Part shown: positions 25,976-34,968 of the stretch, in pieces
Position numbering within the stretch: position 1 is the first letter of the stretch
How the letters are laid out: the number at the start of each line of letters is the position of its first letter
Assembly: GCA_958439205.1 (NCBI GenBank)
Contig: OY288189.1
Coordinates: 3,301,001 to 3,365,000 of the forward strand
From: an uncultured Allorhizobium sp.
Lineage (GTDB): Bacteria; Pseudomonadota; Alphaproteobacteria; Rhizobiales; Rhizobiaceae
Direction: 5' to 3'
DNA: 64,000 bases
Notes under the pieces: model-generated
Database searches by the model: none
Told to the model about the DNA's origin: nothing
What the model saw: only the letters and a program-made list of their open reading frames with translations
Position numbers and translations under genes: made by a program

Positions 25976-26908
25976 ATGGCAGCGAAGATCTTCATCGACG
26001 GCGAACACGGCACAACGGGTCTGCAGATCCGCACGCGCCTGGCCGACCGCCGTGATCTGGAGCTGTTGTCTATCCCGGAAGCCGAGCGGCGGAACGAGAA
26101 GATGCGCGAGGACATGCTCAACAGCGCCGACATCGCCATTCTCTGCCTGCCCGACGATGCGTCGAAGCAGGCCTATGAGATGACGGCCGCGAACAACAAT
26201 GTCCGCCTGCTGGACGCCTCCACCGCATTCCGGGTGCATCCGGACTGGGCCTATGGCTTTGCCGAAATGGACAAGGCCCAGAAGGCGAAAATCCAGGCGG
26301 CGCGGTACGTCTCCAACCCGGGCTGCTATCCGACCGGCGCGATCGGCCTCATCCGGCCGCTGCGCGCGGCCGGCATCCTGCCGGACGGCTATCCGGTCTC
26401 GGTCAATGCCGTGTCGGGCTATTCCGGCGGCGGCAAGCAGATGATCGCGCAGATGGAGGATGTTGATCATCCCGAGCATCTGGCCGCGAACAACTTCCTT
26501 TATGGCCTGACGCTGAAGCACAAGCACGTGCCGGAAATGCAGACCCATGGCCTGCTTGACCGCGCACCGCTATTTGCTCCCTCCGTCGGCCGCTTCGCGC
26601 AGGGCATGATCGTACAGGTGCCGCTCTTCCTCGACGATCTTGCTGCCGGCACAACGGTTGAGAGCATCCACGCGGCACTCGTTGCCCATTATGCGGGGCA
26701 GGACATCGTCAGCGTCGTTCCGCTTGCGGATAGCGCAAAGCTGCCGCGCGTCGATGCCGAAGAACTGGTCGGTCAGGACACGATGAAGCTCTTCGTCTTC
26801 GGCACGCCCGGTGGCGCGCATGTCAATCTGGTGGCGCTGCTCGACAATCTCGGCAAGGGCGCGTCCGGGGCTGCGGTGCAGAACATGGACCTGATGCTGT
26901 CGGCCTGA
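25976..26908 (+). CDS. argC: N-acetyl-gamma-glutamyl-phosphate reductase
   Basis: 310 residues, the shorter ArgC type seen in alphaproteobacteria. The NADP-binding start [22 protein letters not shown] and the catalytic Cys in [14 protein letters not shown] are visible. [15 protein letters not shown] follows. It reduces N-acetylglutamyl phosphate to the semialdehyde in arginine synthesis, in the cytosol. A long hairpin follows the stop codon. The neighbouring agmatinase-like gene upstream may be in the same transcript. Confidence 0.94.
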   Translation: MAAKIFIDGEHGTTGLQIRTRLADRRDLELLSIPEAERRNEKMREDMLNSADIAILCLPDDASKQAYEMTAANNNVRLLDASTAFRVHPDWAYGFAEMDKAQKAKIQAARYVSNPGCYPTGAIGLIRPLRAAGILPDGYPVSVNAVSGYSGGGKQMIAQMEDVDHPEHLAANNFLYGLTLKHKHVPEMQTHGLLDRAPLFAPSVGRFAQGMIVQVPLFLDDLAAGTTVESIHAALVAHYAGQDIVSVVPLADSAKLPRVDAEELVGQDTMKLFVFGTPGGAHVNLVALLDNLGKGASGAAVQNMDLMLSA

Positions 26909-26924
26909 GGGCGAAGGACAGAAT

Positions 26925-26960
26925 GGCTTGCGAGGATCGAGTTCGTCGACCTCGCAAGCC
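26925..26960 (+). terminator. long hairpin after argC
   Basis: Perfect 11-bp outer stem (GGCTTGCGAGG/CCTCGCAAGCC) plus an inner 4-bp TCGA stem with one bulged A. No T run follows, so it could be a weak terminator or a 3'-end protector of the argC transcript. Confidence 0.55.
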
Positions 26961-27060
26961 GTCCAGCGTTCACAAATAGCGAACGAAATGTCGATCAACC
27001 ACCTTATTCAAGGTAACGATCGAGGGTGGTAGTGTCCTTACGAAAGTGAGGCACACCCCA

Positions 27061-27885
27061 ATGAGCCAGCGTCTTCCGGTTTATTTCATTCCCCATGGCG
27101 GCGGCCCCTGGCCATTCATGGAGTTCCCGCGCGATGCCGAAGGCAAGGCGCCGTGGGATGACCTGCGCGCTTTCCTGCAGGGTCTTGATGCTGAGATCGG
27201 ACAACGGCCGAAGGCCGTGCTGGTTGTGTCCGGCCACTGGGAAAAGGAACCGGTTCCGACTGTGAGCACGGCTCCAAAGCCCGGAATGCTCTTTGACTAC
27301 TACAATTTCCCGCCACACACCTACGAGCTCTCCTACCCTGCCCCGGGCTCGCCGGACCTTGCGGCCCGCGCAAGGGCCTTGCTCGCCACGGCCGGGATCG
27401 ACAGCGACGAGGATGACAAGCGTGGTTTCGACCACGGCGTGTTCATCCCGTTCATGCTGGTCTACCCGGATGCGGATGTACCGATCACGATGATTTCGCT
27501 GCAGAACACACTTGATGTCGAAAGCCATGTGGCGATCGGCAAGGCGCTGGCGCCGCTGCGCGACGAAGACGTGCTGATCATCGCCTCGGGCATGAGCTAC
27601 CACAACATGCGGATGTTCCGGCAGGCCGAGCCTTCCCATGTGGAACAGGCGATCCGGTTCGACGACTGGCTGACGGACGCTGTGGCTTCTCCGGACAGCG
27701 ACCGACGTGAGACGGTGCTTTCGACCTGGGACCAGAACCCGGATGCACTGGCCTGCCATGTGCCCGACCACGATCACCTCGTGCCGCTCTTCGTGGCGTC
27801 CGGTGCAGCGGGTTCAGATCCGGGGCGGCAGGTCTTCCGAGGTGAGTTCCTCGGAAAGCCCTACTCCGCCTATCGCTTCGGCTGA
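27061..27885 (+). CDS. DODA-type extradiol ring-cleavage dioxygenase (LigB/YgiD family)
   Basis: 274 residues from the ATG at 27061 with GTGAGG upstream. Probable Fe(II) ligands are His in YFIPHGGGPWPF, His in SGHWEKEPV and the later acidic/His segments; the conserved GFDHGVFIPFMLVYP and SGMSYHNMRMF blocks are clear. Members cleave catechol rings (4,5-DOPA dioxygenase of the YgiD type) or act as class III dioxygenase-like proteins. No aromatic degradation genes are adjacent, so the substrate is unknown. It is convergent with ctaA, 6 bases between stops. Confidence 0.88.
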   Translation: MSQRLPVYFIPHGGGPWPFMEFPRDAEGKAPWDDLRAFLQGLDAEIGQRPKAVLVVSGHWEKEPVPTVSTAPKPGMLFDYYNFPPHTYELSYPAPGSPDLAARARALLATAGIDSDEDDKRGFDHGVFIPFMLVYPDADVPITMISLQNTLDVESHVAIGKALAPLRDEDVLIIASGMSYHNMRMFRQAEPSHVEQAIRFDDWLTDAVASPDSDRRETVLSTWDQNPDALACHVPDHDHLVPLFVASGAAGSDPGRQVFRGEFLGKPYSAYRFG

Positions 27886-27891
27886 TAGAGC

Positions 27892-28995
27892 TTAGTCGCG
27901 GACCTCGACCAAAGCCGGCTTGGCGCGCTCACCGTAGAAGCCGCGCAGGTGAGCGACCGCGAAAGCCAGCACCACGAGCGCCATGCCCTGATGCGTGACG
28001 CCGGCATGTAGGGGAACCTGCGTGACGAGCGTGACAATGCCGATCACCGCCTGGATGCTGATCAGCGCAAACAGCACCACGCTGCGGCGGGCATGCGTCG
28101 TCTGAGAGGCTGCCCGCAGACACTGGATCATGTGCAGGAGTGCTGCCGCCCAGAGGATATAGGCGCCGATGCGATGGATATACTGCACCGTCTTCGGGTT
28201 CTCGAAGATATTGATCCAGGCGGGCGCCTGGACAAAGAGACCCTGCGGCACCCAGGCGCCGTCCATCAGCGGCCAGGTGTTGTAGCTGTAGCCGGCGTCC
28301 AGGCCTGCGACGAGCGCACCGAGATAGATCTGCACGAATGTCATGATTAGCAGCACACCCGCAAAGAGGCGGCTCTTTTCCGTAGGCGCAGCATCATCCG
28401 TGTGCGGATAAAGGCTGCGGAAGATCCAGACACAGCTCGCAAAGATGAAGCAGGCCATCATCAGATGCACGGCCAGGCGATACTGGCTGACATCAACGCG
28501 TTCGCTGAGGCCCGAGGAGACCATCCACCAGCCGATGAAGCCCTGCAGACCACCGAGGCCCAGAAGACCGACCAGCGGCGCACGCAGGCTGGGTTCGATC
28601 TTGCCACGCAGCCAGAAGTAAGCCAGCGGCAGGGCAAAGATCAGGCCGATCATCCGGGCGAGCAGGCGATGCGCCCATTCCCACCAGAAGATGAACTTGA
28701 ATTCGTCGAGGCTCATGCCCTTGTTGATCTGCTGGTATTCCGGAATCTGGCGATAGAGTTCGAGCTCTTCTTCCCATTCGGCAACCGTCAGCGGCGGGAT
28801 GACGCCATGGATCGGCTTCCACTCGGTGATAGACAGGCCCGAGTCGGTCAGCCGCGTCGCGCCGCCCACCAGCACCAGACAGAAGAGCGCAAAGATCACC
28901 ACGCCGAGCCATATGCGTACCGCCTTGCGGTCAGCATCCACGCGGGCAATATCCTTGCGCACCTGCAACTCGGTTCCGGTCAACACAGCTGTCAT
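27892..28995 (-). CDS. ctaA: heme A synthase (CtaA/Cox15)
   Basis: 367 residues with about eight transmembrane helices. Signatures of type 2 CtaA are visible: [25 protein letters not shown] in the first third, [19 protein letters not shown] with a heme-ligand His, the later YNTWPLMDG, and [12 protein letters not shown] with a second His. It oxidises the C8 methyl of heme O to give heme A for cytochrome c oxidase in the inner membrane. It is divergent from the DUF2842 gene, with the two starts 116 bases apart. Confidence 0.95.
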   Translation of the reverse strand: MTAVLTGTELQVRKDIARVDADRKAVRIWLGVVIFALFCLVLVGGATRLTDSGLSITEWKPIHGVIPPLTVAEWEEELELYRQIPEYQQINKGMSLDEFKFIFWWEWAHRLLARMIGLIFALPLAYFWLRGKIEPSLRAPLVGLLGLGGLQGFIGWWMVSSGLSERVDVSQYRLAVHLMMACFIFASCVWIFRSLYPHTDDAAPTEKSRLFAGVLLIMTFVQIYLGALVAGLDAGYSYNTWPLMDGAWVPQGLFVQAPAWINIFENPKTVQYIHRIGAYILWAAALLHMIQCLRAASQTTHARRSVVLFALISIQAVIGIVTLVTQVPLHAGVTHQGMALVVLAFAVAHLRGFYGERAKPALVEVRD

Positions 28996-29111
28996 TCGTC
29001 AATCCTCTTTTCGCCCGTTGATTTGCATCAGTCAGCCGTGCAAAACAAGCCCGCCGGTTTGCGGCAAGCGGTCGCGTCGCGGAACCGCGCGACGTTCGAT
29101 AGGACAATGGC

Positions 29112-29339
29112 ATGACGAAGCGCCCGAAGTTCAGATCCTTCATCGGTACGATCCTGATCATCCTGATCGTGTCGATCTATGCCCTTCTCGCGACCACGAT
29201 CGCCTCGGCAACGCTCGCCACCGCTCCCTGGTGGGGGCATCTGCTCTACTTCCTGCTGACCGGCCTGCTCTGGGTGATCCCCGCCATGCTGGTGATCAAA
29301 TGGATGGCGGGTCCGTTCAACAAGCCGGACAAGGATTAA
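29112..29339 (+). CDS. DUF2842 small membrane protein
   Basis: 75 residues with two hydrophobic helices (FIGTILIILIVSIYALLATTI and LLYFLLTGLLWVIPAMLVI) joined by APWWGH. The ends are basic. The ending IKWMAGP fits DUF2842, a short alphaproteobacterial inner-membrane protein often found beside cytochrome oxidase assembly genes. Here it is divergent from ctaA, consistent with a respiratory link, which is inference. Confidence 0.8.
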   Translation: MTKRPKFRSFIGTILIILIVSIYALLATTIASATLATAPWWGHLLYFLLTGLLWVIPAMLVIKWMAGPFNKPDKD

Positions 29340-29453
29340 CTCCGCCTTTACCCTCGCATGCGGCCATTGGCCGGATTCTCACGGCGATAACCGTTTGTTC
29401 GCAGTGTCGACCTAAGCTCCCGCTCGTCTCTCAAACCGGACGGGATAGGGTAC

Positions 29454-30716
29454 ATGCGGGCCCATATGCGCCATGATGCAATGGCTTTTGCCGAAGATCT
29501 GCCTGAGGACCGCGTCGCTGTCGGCCGGGACCGGGCGACGCTCGATATTGCGGCGGGTCGGCTTACCCTCACAGTACACCACCGGATGGCGCCGCTTGAG
29601 CGCCAATGGCGGATGCTCGAGGCAGACCCGTGGAACTCCCTGCATCAGGGATATGACTGGTGTCGCGCCTGGGCTGAAACGCATGGAAACCCGCTCGCCA
29701 TCGTCGAAGGCCGCCTCAACGGCGACGTCGCTTTCCTGCTGCCGCTCGAGATCCAGCGCCACTATCTGGTGCGCAGCGCCCAGTTCATCGGTTCAGCTTT
29801 CACCAATTTCAACAGCGGCCTTTTCAGTGCCGCTTTCCGCAGTGCTGCGGTCGACATCGTCGCGTCCGACCTTGAGGCGCTGCTTGTCGAGGTCCTGCGC
29901 GACGACGCCGACCTTCTCAGCCTGACCAATGTACCGCTCGTCTGGCGCGGTGAGCGATATCCGCTTGCCGGCCTTCCCGGCATCCGCAACCAGAACGCCT
30001 CGTTCCAGCTGCCACTAGCCGCGACCATGGACGAAACGATTGCACCGCTCAACGCAAAGAGCCGGCGCAAGAAGTATCGGTCCCAGATCCGCAAGCTGGA
30101 AGCGGCCGGCGGCTTTGAGCATATCCGACCGAAGAAGCTCAGCGACCAGCAGGCGCTGCTCGAATGCTTCTTCCAGCAGAAGGCCGCCCGATTTGCCGTC
30201 GGCGGCCTGCCGAATGTCTTTCAGCCCGCCGAAGCGCAGGCCTTCTTTCACATGCTGCTCGAAAGCGACCACGGGTCGAGCGACGTTCCGCTCGAACTGC
30301 ATGCGATCCGTCTGAAGGGGGAACACGAAGGCCAAATCGCGGCGATCACCGGGATTTCCCGTAAGGGGGGCCATGTCATCTGCCAGTTCGGTTCGATCGA
30401 CGACCGCCTGATGCCCGATGCGAGCCCGGGGGAATTGCTGTTCTGGCTGGTGGTCGAGCGCAGCGCCCTGACCGGCGGCGCACTTTTCGACTTCGGCATC
30501 GGAGATCAAGACTACAAGCGCCGTTGGTGCACCATCGAAACGGCCCACCACGACCTTCTGCTGCCGCTTCGGCCTGCCGGCCATATCGCCGCCATGACCC
30601 ATCGCAGCCTGACCAGGACGAAGACCCTGATCAAGGGCAATCCGCATCTCTATGCGCTGATCCAGAGACTGCGTGCTCAAGGCACCATCGCCCCGGCGCC
30701 GAAAACCGGCGACTGA
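29454..30716 (+). CDS. CelD/BcsL-like GNAT family acetyltransferase
   Basis: 420 residues from the ATG at 29454 with GGGATAGGG upstream. The middle and C-terminal parts match the CelD/BcsL type of GNAT-fold proteins: NSLHQGYDWCRAWAETHG, AVVEGR-like AIVEGRLNGDVAFLLPLEIQ, NAKSRRKKYRSQIRKLEAAG and LTGGALFDFGIGDQDYKRRW. Family knowledge: such proteins are linked to cellulose or exopolysaccharide decoration, probably O-acylation in the cytosol. Here it is convergent with the Wzc-like gene of the exopolysaccharide locus, with 42 bases between stops, supporting a role there. Confidence 0.85.
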   Translation: MRAHMRHDAMAFAEDLPEDRVAVGRDRATLDIAAGRLTLTVHHRMAPLERQWRMLEADPWNSLHQGYDWCRAWAETHGNPLAIVEGRLNGDVAFLLPLEIQRHYLVRSAQFIGSAFTNFNSGLFSAAFRSAAVDIVASDLEALLVEVLRDDADLLSLTNVPLVWRGERYPLAGLPGIRNQNASFQLPLAATMDETIAPLNAKSRRKKYRSQIRKLEAAGGFEHIRPKKLSDQQALLECFFQQKAARFAVGGLPNVFQPAEAQAFFHMLLESDHGSSDVPLELHAIRLKGEHEGQIAAITGISRKGGHVICQFGSIDDRLMPDASPGELLFWLVVERSALTGGALFDFGIGDQDYKRRWCTIETAHHDLLLPLRPAGHIAAMTHRSLTRTKTLIKGNPHLYALIQRLRAQGTIAPAPKTGD

Positions 30717-30758
30717 CCACGAGTCTGCAGGCCCTGTCCGGGCCTGCCATCTCCCCAA

Positions 30759-32951
30759 TCAGGCAGCGTTGCGGGTTCTACGTTCCGGCGGGTTCTTCAC
30801 CGAGAGCAGGATCAGGTCCCTGTAGCCGACATCCTCGAAGGCAATCATGATCTCGGCCAGTTCCTGCGCTTCGGGCTGCGGAGCGGAGAGAATGATTTCG
30901 TGGCGATCGTTACGGCTCAGGCGGGCGACACCCTCGGCATTGGCTGGGCCACATTCCACCAGCACCAGATCATAGACGTCCGAGAGCGCATCGACGATCA
31001 TCGAAAGGCGGTCTGCCCCCCGCATCGCCTGACGGATATCGGCATTGCCCTGCGGCACGATATCGGCTGCCGATGTGCGGTCGGGGTGAATGCAGTCGGC
31101 GAAGGCGGCCTCGCCGGTCAGGAGATCAGTGATGCCGGAAAGATCACGCCACGATGCCATCAGGCGTGTCGGGCAGGCCGAACCGGTCATGTCGACGAGC
31201 ACGGTCCGATGACCGCGATCGGCAAGCTCACGCGCCAGGGCGACGGTGCCCTCAGAGCCATCATCACCTGACGGCGAGATGGCAAAGGCAATGCGTGTCT
31301 GCTGCTCGAGAAGAAAATCGGCCACAGAGACGACGGAGAATTCGTCCGGCTCTTCCGCCGGCTGAGCTGGCGGCACATCCATGGCGACGGCCTGCTCCAT
31401 CTCGTCGACGAGATCCTCATCGGCGGAGACGTTCAAAAGGCTTGCGGGAGTCTCGTCATTGGTTCGTGCGCGGGGCGCCTCGACGGGTGTGACCTGTTCT
31501 TCGGTCTCGTCCTCGTCGCGACGGGCAAGCATCGGCGCCACCAACCCGGTCGGACGCAGGGCGCGCCCGCTGAAGAGCTCGGCCAGCATGACGGCGACCG
31601 CTGCAAGGATCAGTGTCGACAACGTCGCGACGATGGTGATCGGCAGGACCTTGGGGAAGCTCGGTTCCTGCGGCTCGATGGCGGTGGAAATCACTCGGGC
31701 ATCGGCGGGGCTTGAGCCCTTCTCAAGACGGGAGGACGCTTCGCGATAGCGGGCGAGATAGGTTTCGAGCAGCTGGCGCTGTGCCGTTGCTTCGCGCTCT
31801 AGCGACTTCAGGCCCACCTCGTCCTCGCCGGCTCGGGCAGTGTCCGCCTTGAGGGTGTTCATCTGGGCGAGCAGCTGGGTTTCGCGTTCGCGAGCAACGG
31901 CCGCTTGGTTGTCGAGGCCTTCGGCGACCCTCAGCGATTCGGACTGCACCTGGTCGCGAATACCGGCGAGCTGGGCGCGCAGCGCCTTCATCTGCGGATG
32001 ACCTTCGAGCAGACGCGTCGACAGATCAGAAATCTGACCGCGGATCTGCGATTCCGTCGCTTTCAGGCGCTGGATCGATTCGGAGCGTGCGATGGCGTCG
32101 AGGGTTTCGGTCGGCTTGCCGGCCTTGATACTCGCACGCAGGTTCTCGGCCGTCGCTTCGGCACTTGCGCGTTCACCGCGCACCCGGGCAAGCTCCGTGG
32201 AGATGTCGGAGAGCTGTTTGCCGGTGAAGGAGCTCTGGTCGGAGCCAAGCGACATCAGGCCCGCTGCGGAGCGATATTCGGCGACCTTCTGCTCGGCCTC
32301 ACGAACCTTCTCGCGCAGGTTGGCGATCTCGGTCTCCAGCCAGCGCACGGCATCGGAATTGCTGTCGAGCTTGGCACCGCTCTGCAGGGAGCGATAGACG
32401 TCCATCATCGCGTTCGGCACGGCGGCTGCGAGCTTCGGATCCTTCGAGGTGAACTCGATCCCGATCACGCGCGACTTGTCGACCTGGTAGACGTTCAGCT
32501 TTTCCTTGAAGGCTTTGATCACCCGCTCCTCGGGCGGCAGTTCAAGCGGATTGCTGGTCAGGCCGAAAAGGACGAGGAAATCTGTTATCGCAGAGGGGCT
32601 GGAATCGGGATCGAATTCAGTCCTCTCATGCAGCTTCAGGTCACGGGCCACCTGCTTGATGAGATCGACCGACTGGAGAAGCTGCACCTGGCTTGCGATG
32701 TTCAGCTCATCGGGCATCGGCTCGACGGCGGAAGACGCGGTCCCCGAGGCCGAGAAGTTCGGCTCGCGCGGCTCGATCAGCAGCTTGGCGTCACTCTTGT
32801 AGCTCGGCGAGATCGCATTGGCGCCGACAAAGGCCAGCACACCAACCAGCGCGGTCGCCGCAAGGATCCTCCCCTTCCGCTGCCAGACGGCGCGAAAAAG
32901 CTGGGCGAGGTCGATATCGACATCATGTTGATCGCGGTCCACACTCGGCAT
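30759..32951 (-). CDS. Wzc/GumC-like exopolysaccharide chain-length protein with degenerate kinase domain
   Basis: 730 residues from the ATG at 32951 (MPSVDRDQHDVDIDLAQLF), 7 bases after GGGAG. Wzz domain near the N-terminus with TM1 (KGRILAATALVGVLAFVGANAI). A long coiled region follows (SDISTELARVRGERASAEATAENLR). TM2 is near residue 445 (VLPITIVATLSTLILAAVAVMLAEL). A C-terminal P-loop-like domain follows, but where Walker A should read GEGKS/T it reads SPSGDDGSEGTVALA, with no Lys, and the A' motif reads VLVDMTGSA. The C-terminus RRTRNAA has no tyrosine cluster. It therefore probably acts in polymer length and export without tyrosine kinase activity. Divergent from the Wza-like gene. Confidence 0.88.
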   Translation of the reverse strand: MPSVDRDQHDVDIDLAQLFRAVWQRKGRILAATALVGVLAFVGANAISPSYKSDAKLLIEPREPNFSASGTASSAVEPMPDELNIASQVQLLQSVDLIKQVARDLKLHERTEFDPDSSPSAITDFLVLFGLTSNPLELPPEERVIKAFKEKLNVYQVDKSRVIGIEFTSKDPKLAAAVPNAMMDVYRSLQSGAKLDSNSDAVRWLETEIANLREKVREAEQKVAEYRSAAGLMSLGSDQSSFTGKQLSDISTELARVRGERASAEATAENLRASIKAGKPTETLDAIARSESIQRLKATESQIRGQISDLSTRLLEGHPQMKALRAQLAGIRDQVQSESLRVAEGLDNQAAVARERETQLLAQMNTLKADTARAGEDEVGLKSLEREATAQRQLLETYLARYREASSRLEKGSSPADARVISTAIEPQEPSFPKVLPITIVATLSTLILAAVAVMLAELFSGRALRPTGLVAPMLARRDEDETEEQVTPVEAPRARTNDETPASLLNVSADEDLVDEMEQAVAMDVPPAQPAEEPDEFSVVSVADFLLEQQTRIAFAISPSGDDGSEGTVALARELADRGHRTVLVDMTGSACPTRLMASWRDLSGITDLLTGEAAFADCIHPDRTSAADIVPQGNADIRQAMRGADRLSMIVDALSDVYDLVLVECGPANAEGVARLSRNDRHEIILSAPQPEAQELAEIMIAFEDVGYRDLILLSVKNPPERRTRNAA

Positions 32952-33003
32952 CACAGACTCCCGGTACATCTCGCCCGCGAAGGTAAAGGATCATGGTAAC
33001 TCA

Positions 33004-33082
33004 AGGGTTAATCATCATCCCCCCAGTTTTGCGCTCTGGTTTAGGGTCTTTGGCCGTCGGGTGTTTACCCGGCATTAACCCT
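33004..33082. promoter_or_regulatory. divergent promoter region of the exopolysaccharide genes with a distant inverted repeat
   Basis: AGGGTTAAT (33004-33012) and ATTAACCCT (33074-33082) are exact reverse complements 61 bases apart, inside the 186-base gap between the divergent wzc-like and wza-like genes. This could be a pair of operator sites. No known regulator motif is matched with confidence. Confidence 0.4.
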
Positions 33083-33137
33083 AACCATTCGATAACAGGC
33101 CAACGAAGATGTAAATTCAGTGGGAGCGCAACAGCGC

Positions 33138-33713
33138 ATGGCGATGGTCGGCAAACAGGCGATGGTACTGGTCGCGAGCGCGTTCCTGTCGGTCGCCCTG
33201 ACGGGCTGCGCGAGCTACAAACCCGCGCCGAAGGTCTTTCACGAAGCGACCATCCAGCCCTATCGCCTGGACAGCGGCGACCGGCTGAGGATCACTGTCT
33301 TCGAACAGGCAAGCCTCACCAATACCTATACCGTTGATCAGGCCGGCTACATCGCCTTCCCGCTCGTGGGGCAGGTCGCCGCCCGTGGTGCTACCCTCAC
33401 CCAGCTCGAAGGTGCAATCGCTCTGAAGCTGAAGCAGGGGTTCCTCCGGGATCCTGACGTCTCGATCGAAGTAGATCGCTATCGCTCGATCTTCGTCATG
33501 GGTCAAGTCGGCCAGCCCGGTCAGTATGCCTATGTGCCTGGCATGACGATCCTCAACGCAATTGCTGTTTCCGGCGGCTTCAACAGCCGGGCGAACCAGC
33601 GCGATGTCGACGTGACGCGCAAGATCAATGGCCAGATCATCACCGGTCGCGTGCCGATTACCGATCCGATCCTTGCCGGCGACACGGTCTACGTTCGCGA
33701 GCGGCTGTTCTGA
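33138..33713 (+). CDS. Wza-like polysaccharide export lipoprotein
   Basis: 191 residues from the ATG at 33138 with GGGAG upstream; a GTG 18 bases earlier is possible. The lipoprotein signal has LTGCASY as lipobox (Cys about residue 23). A Poly_export domain follows: PYRLDSGDRLRITVFEQASLTNTYTVDQAGYIAFPLVGQV. Then a SLBB domain: IFVMGQVGQPGQYAYVPGMTILNAIAVSGGF. It is shorter than E. coli Wza and typical of rhizobial ExoF/PssN-like short export proteins. It should sit at the outer membrane periplasmic face in polymer export. The GT4 gene follows after 3 bases. Confidence 0.9.
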   Translation: MAMVGKQAMVLVASAFLSVALTGCASYKPAPKVFHEATIQPYRLDSGDRLRITVFEQASLTNTYTVDQAGYIAFPLVGQVAARGATLTQLEGAIALKLKQGFLRDPDVSIEVDRYRSIFVMGQVGQPGQYAYVPGMTILNAIAVSGGFNSRANQRDVDVTRKINGQIITGRVPITDPILAGDTVYVRERLF

Positions 33714-33716
33714 TCG

Positions 33717-34859
33717 ATGGCCGAAGCCCAATCCCTGCGGATCGTGCATTGTTTTCGATCGCCCATCGGCGGGATCTTTCGTCATGTGCGCGATCTGGCC
33801 GAACTGCACAGCGCAGCCGGCCATCAGGTCGGAATCCTCTGCGACAGCTCGACGGGCGGCGCGCATGAGGACCGGCTTTTCGACCAGATCATGCCCTTTC
33901 TATCGCTCGGCGTCACACGCTTCCCGATCGGCCGCTCGGTCGGCCTCGGGGACATGGCGGCGCTCATTGAGGCGTACAAACTTATCAAGGAATTGCAGCC
34001 GGACATCCTGCACGGTCATGGCGCCAAGGGCGGCGTGATCGCACGATTGATCGGCTCACTGCTGCGGGTTCGAAGGTATCGCGTCGCCCGCCTCTATTCG
34101 CCCCATGGCGGCAGCCTGCACTTTTCGAGCGGGTCACTGTCAGGCCAGGGGGTGTTCATGGCCGAGCGCATTCTTGAGCGCATGACCGAGTCGATCTCTT
34201 TCGTCTGCGATTACGAGCGCGCCACCTACGAGACCAAGATCGGCAAGCCGCACTGTGCGGCCACACGGATCTATAACGGCATCAGCGAACGCGACTTCGG
34301 CCGCATTCCGGTCGAGGCCGAAGGTGTCGACTTCGCCTATATCGGCATGCTGCGTGACCTGAAGGGTCCGGATGTCTTCATCAACGCCTTTGCCGAGGCC
34401 GAACGCCTGGTCGGACGCCCGTTGAACGGGGTGATCGTCGGTGATGGTCCGGATCTCGACCGTTATCGCCAGATGGTGGAGCAGAAAGGTCTCGGCCGCA
34501 GGCTCACCTTCCGTCCGGCCATGCCGATCGTCCAGGCTTTCACTCTCTCCGACATCGTCGTGGTTCCGTCGCGTGCGGAAGCCATGCCCTATATCGTGCT
34601 CGAGGCACTGGCTGCCGAAAAGACGATCATCGCATCGCGTGTCGGCGGGATCCCCGAGATCCTCGGCAGCGACAGTGAAGCTTTGATCGAGCCTGGGCGC
34701 GCCGATCTCTTCGGCGCCACGATGGCCAAGGCGCTCACCGACCCTAGCTGGTCCAAGCGGACGATGCCGACCGCCGACGCTTTTCGGTCCCGTTTTTCGG
34801 CCGTCGTCATGGCGCAGGAAATGGAAGCGCTCTACCGGGCACAACTCGCGCGGATTTGA
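33717..34859 (+). CDS. glycosyltransferase family 4
   Basis: 380 residues of GT-B fold. The N-terminal part begins LRIVHCFRSPIGGIFRHVRDLAELHSAAGHQVGIL, the gripping loop of GT4 enzymes. The C-terminal donor domain has FRPAMPIVQAFTLSDIVVVPSRAEAMPYIVLEALAAEKTIIASRVGGIPEIL, including the E-x7-E element of retaining enzymes. It adds a sugar from a nucleotide or lipid donor to the growing lipid-linked repeat unit in the cytosol. The sugar is not predictable. It is 3 bases after the export protein gene, so translationally coupled. Confidence 0.92.
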   Translation: MAEAQSLRIVHCFRSPIGGIFRHVRDLAELHSAAGHQVGILCDSSTGGAHEDRLFDQIMPFLSLGVTRFPIGRSVGLGDMAALIEAYKLIKELQPDILHGHGAKGGVIARLIGSLLRVRRYRVARLYSPHGGSLHFSSGSLSGQGVFMAERILERMTESISFVCDYERATYETKIGKPHCAATRIYNGISERDFGRIPVEAEGVDFAYIGMLRDLKGPDVFINAFAEAERLVGRPLNGVIVGDGPDLDRYRQMVEQKGLGRRLTFRPAMPIVQAFTLSDIVVVPSRAEAMPYIVLEALAAEKTIIASRVGGIPEILGSDSEALIEPGRADLFGATMAKALTDPSWSKRTMPTADAFRSRFSAVVMAQEMEALYRAQLARI

Positions 34860-34968
34860 AGGGCCGATGTGCCGGATTGAGACATCTTCACCCTGTTTTT
34901 GAGGGGTCCTAAAGCGTTTCTTAGGACCTTGGCCCTAGTCTCTGCGCACACACGTGCGAGATCCAGAC

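Noticed and set aside
33004-33082. CtrA binding boxes in the wza promoter
   Set aside because: TTAA half-sites occur, but none has the TTAA-N7-TTAA spacing with flanks that would justify a CtrA call; only the inverted repeat itself is reported.
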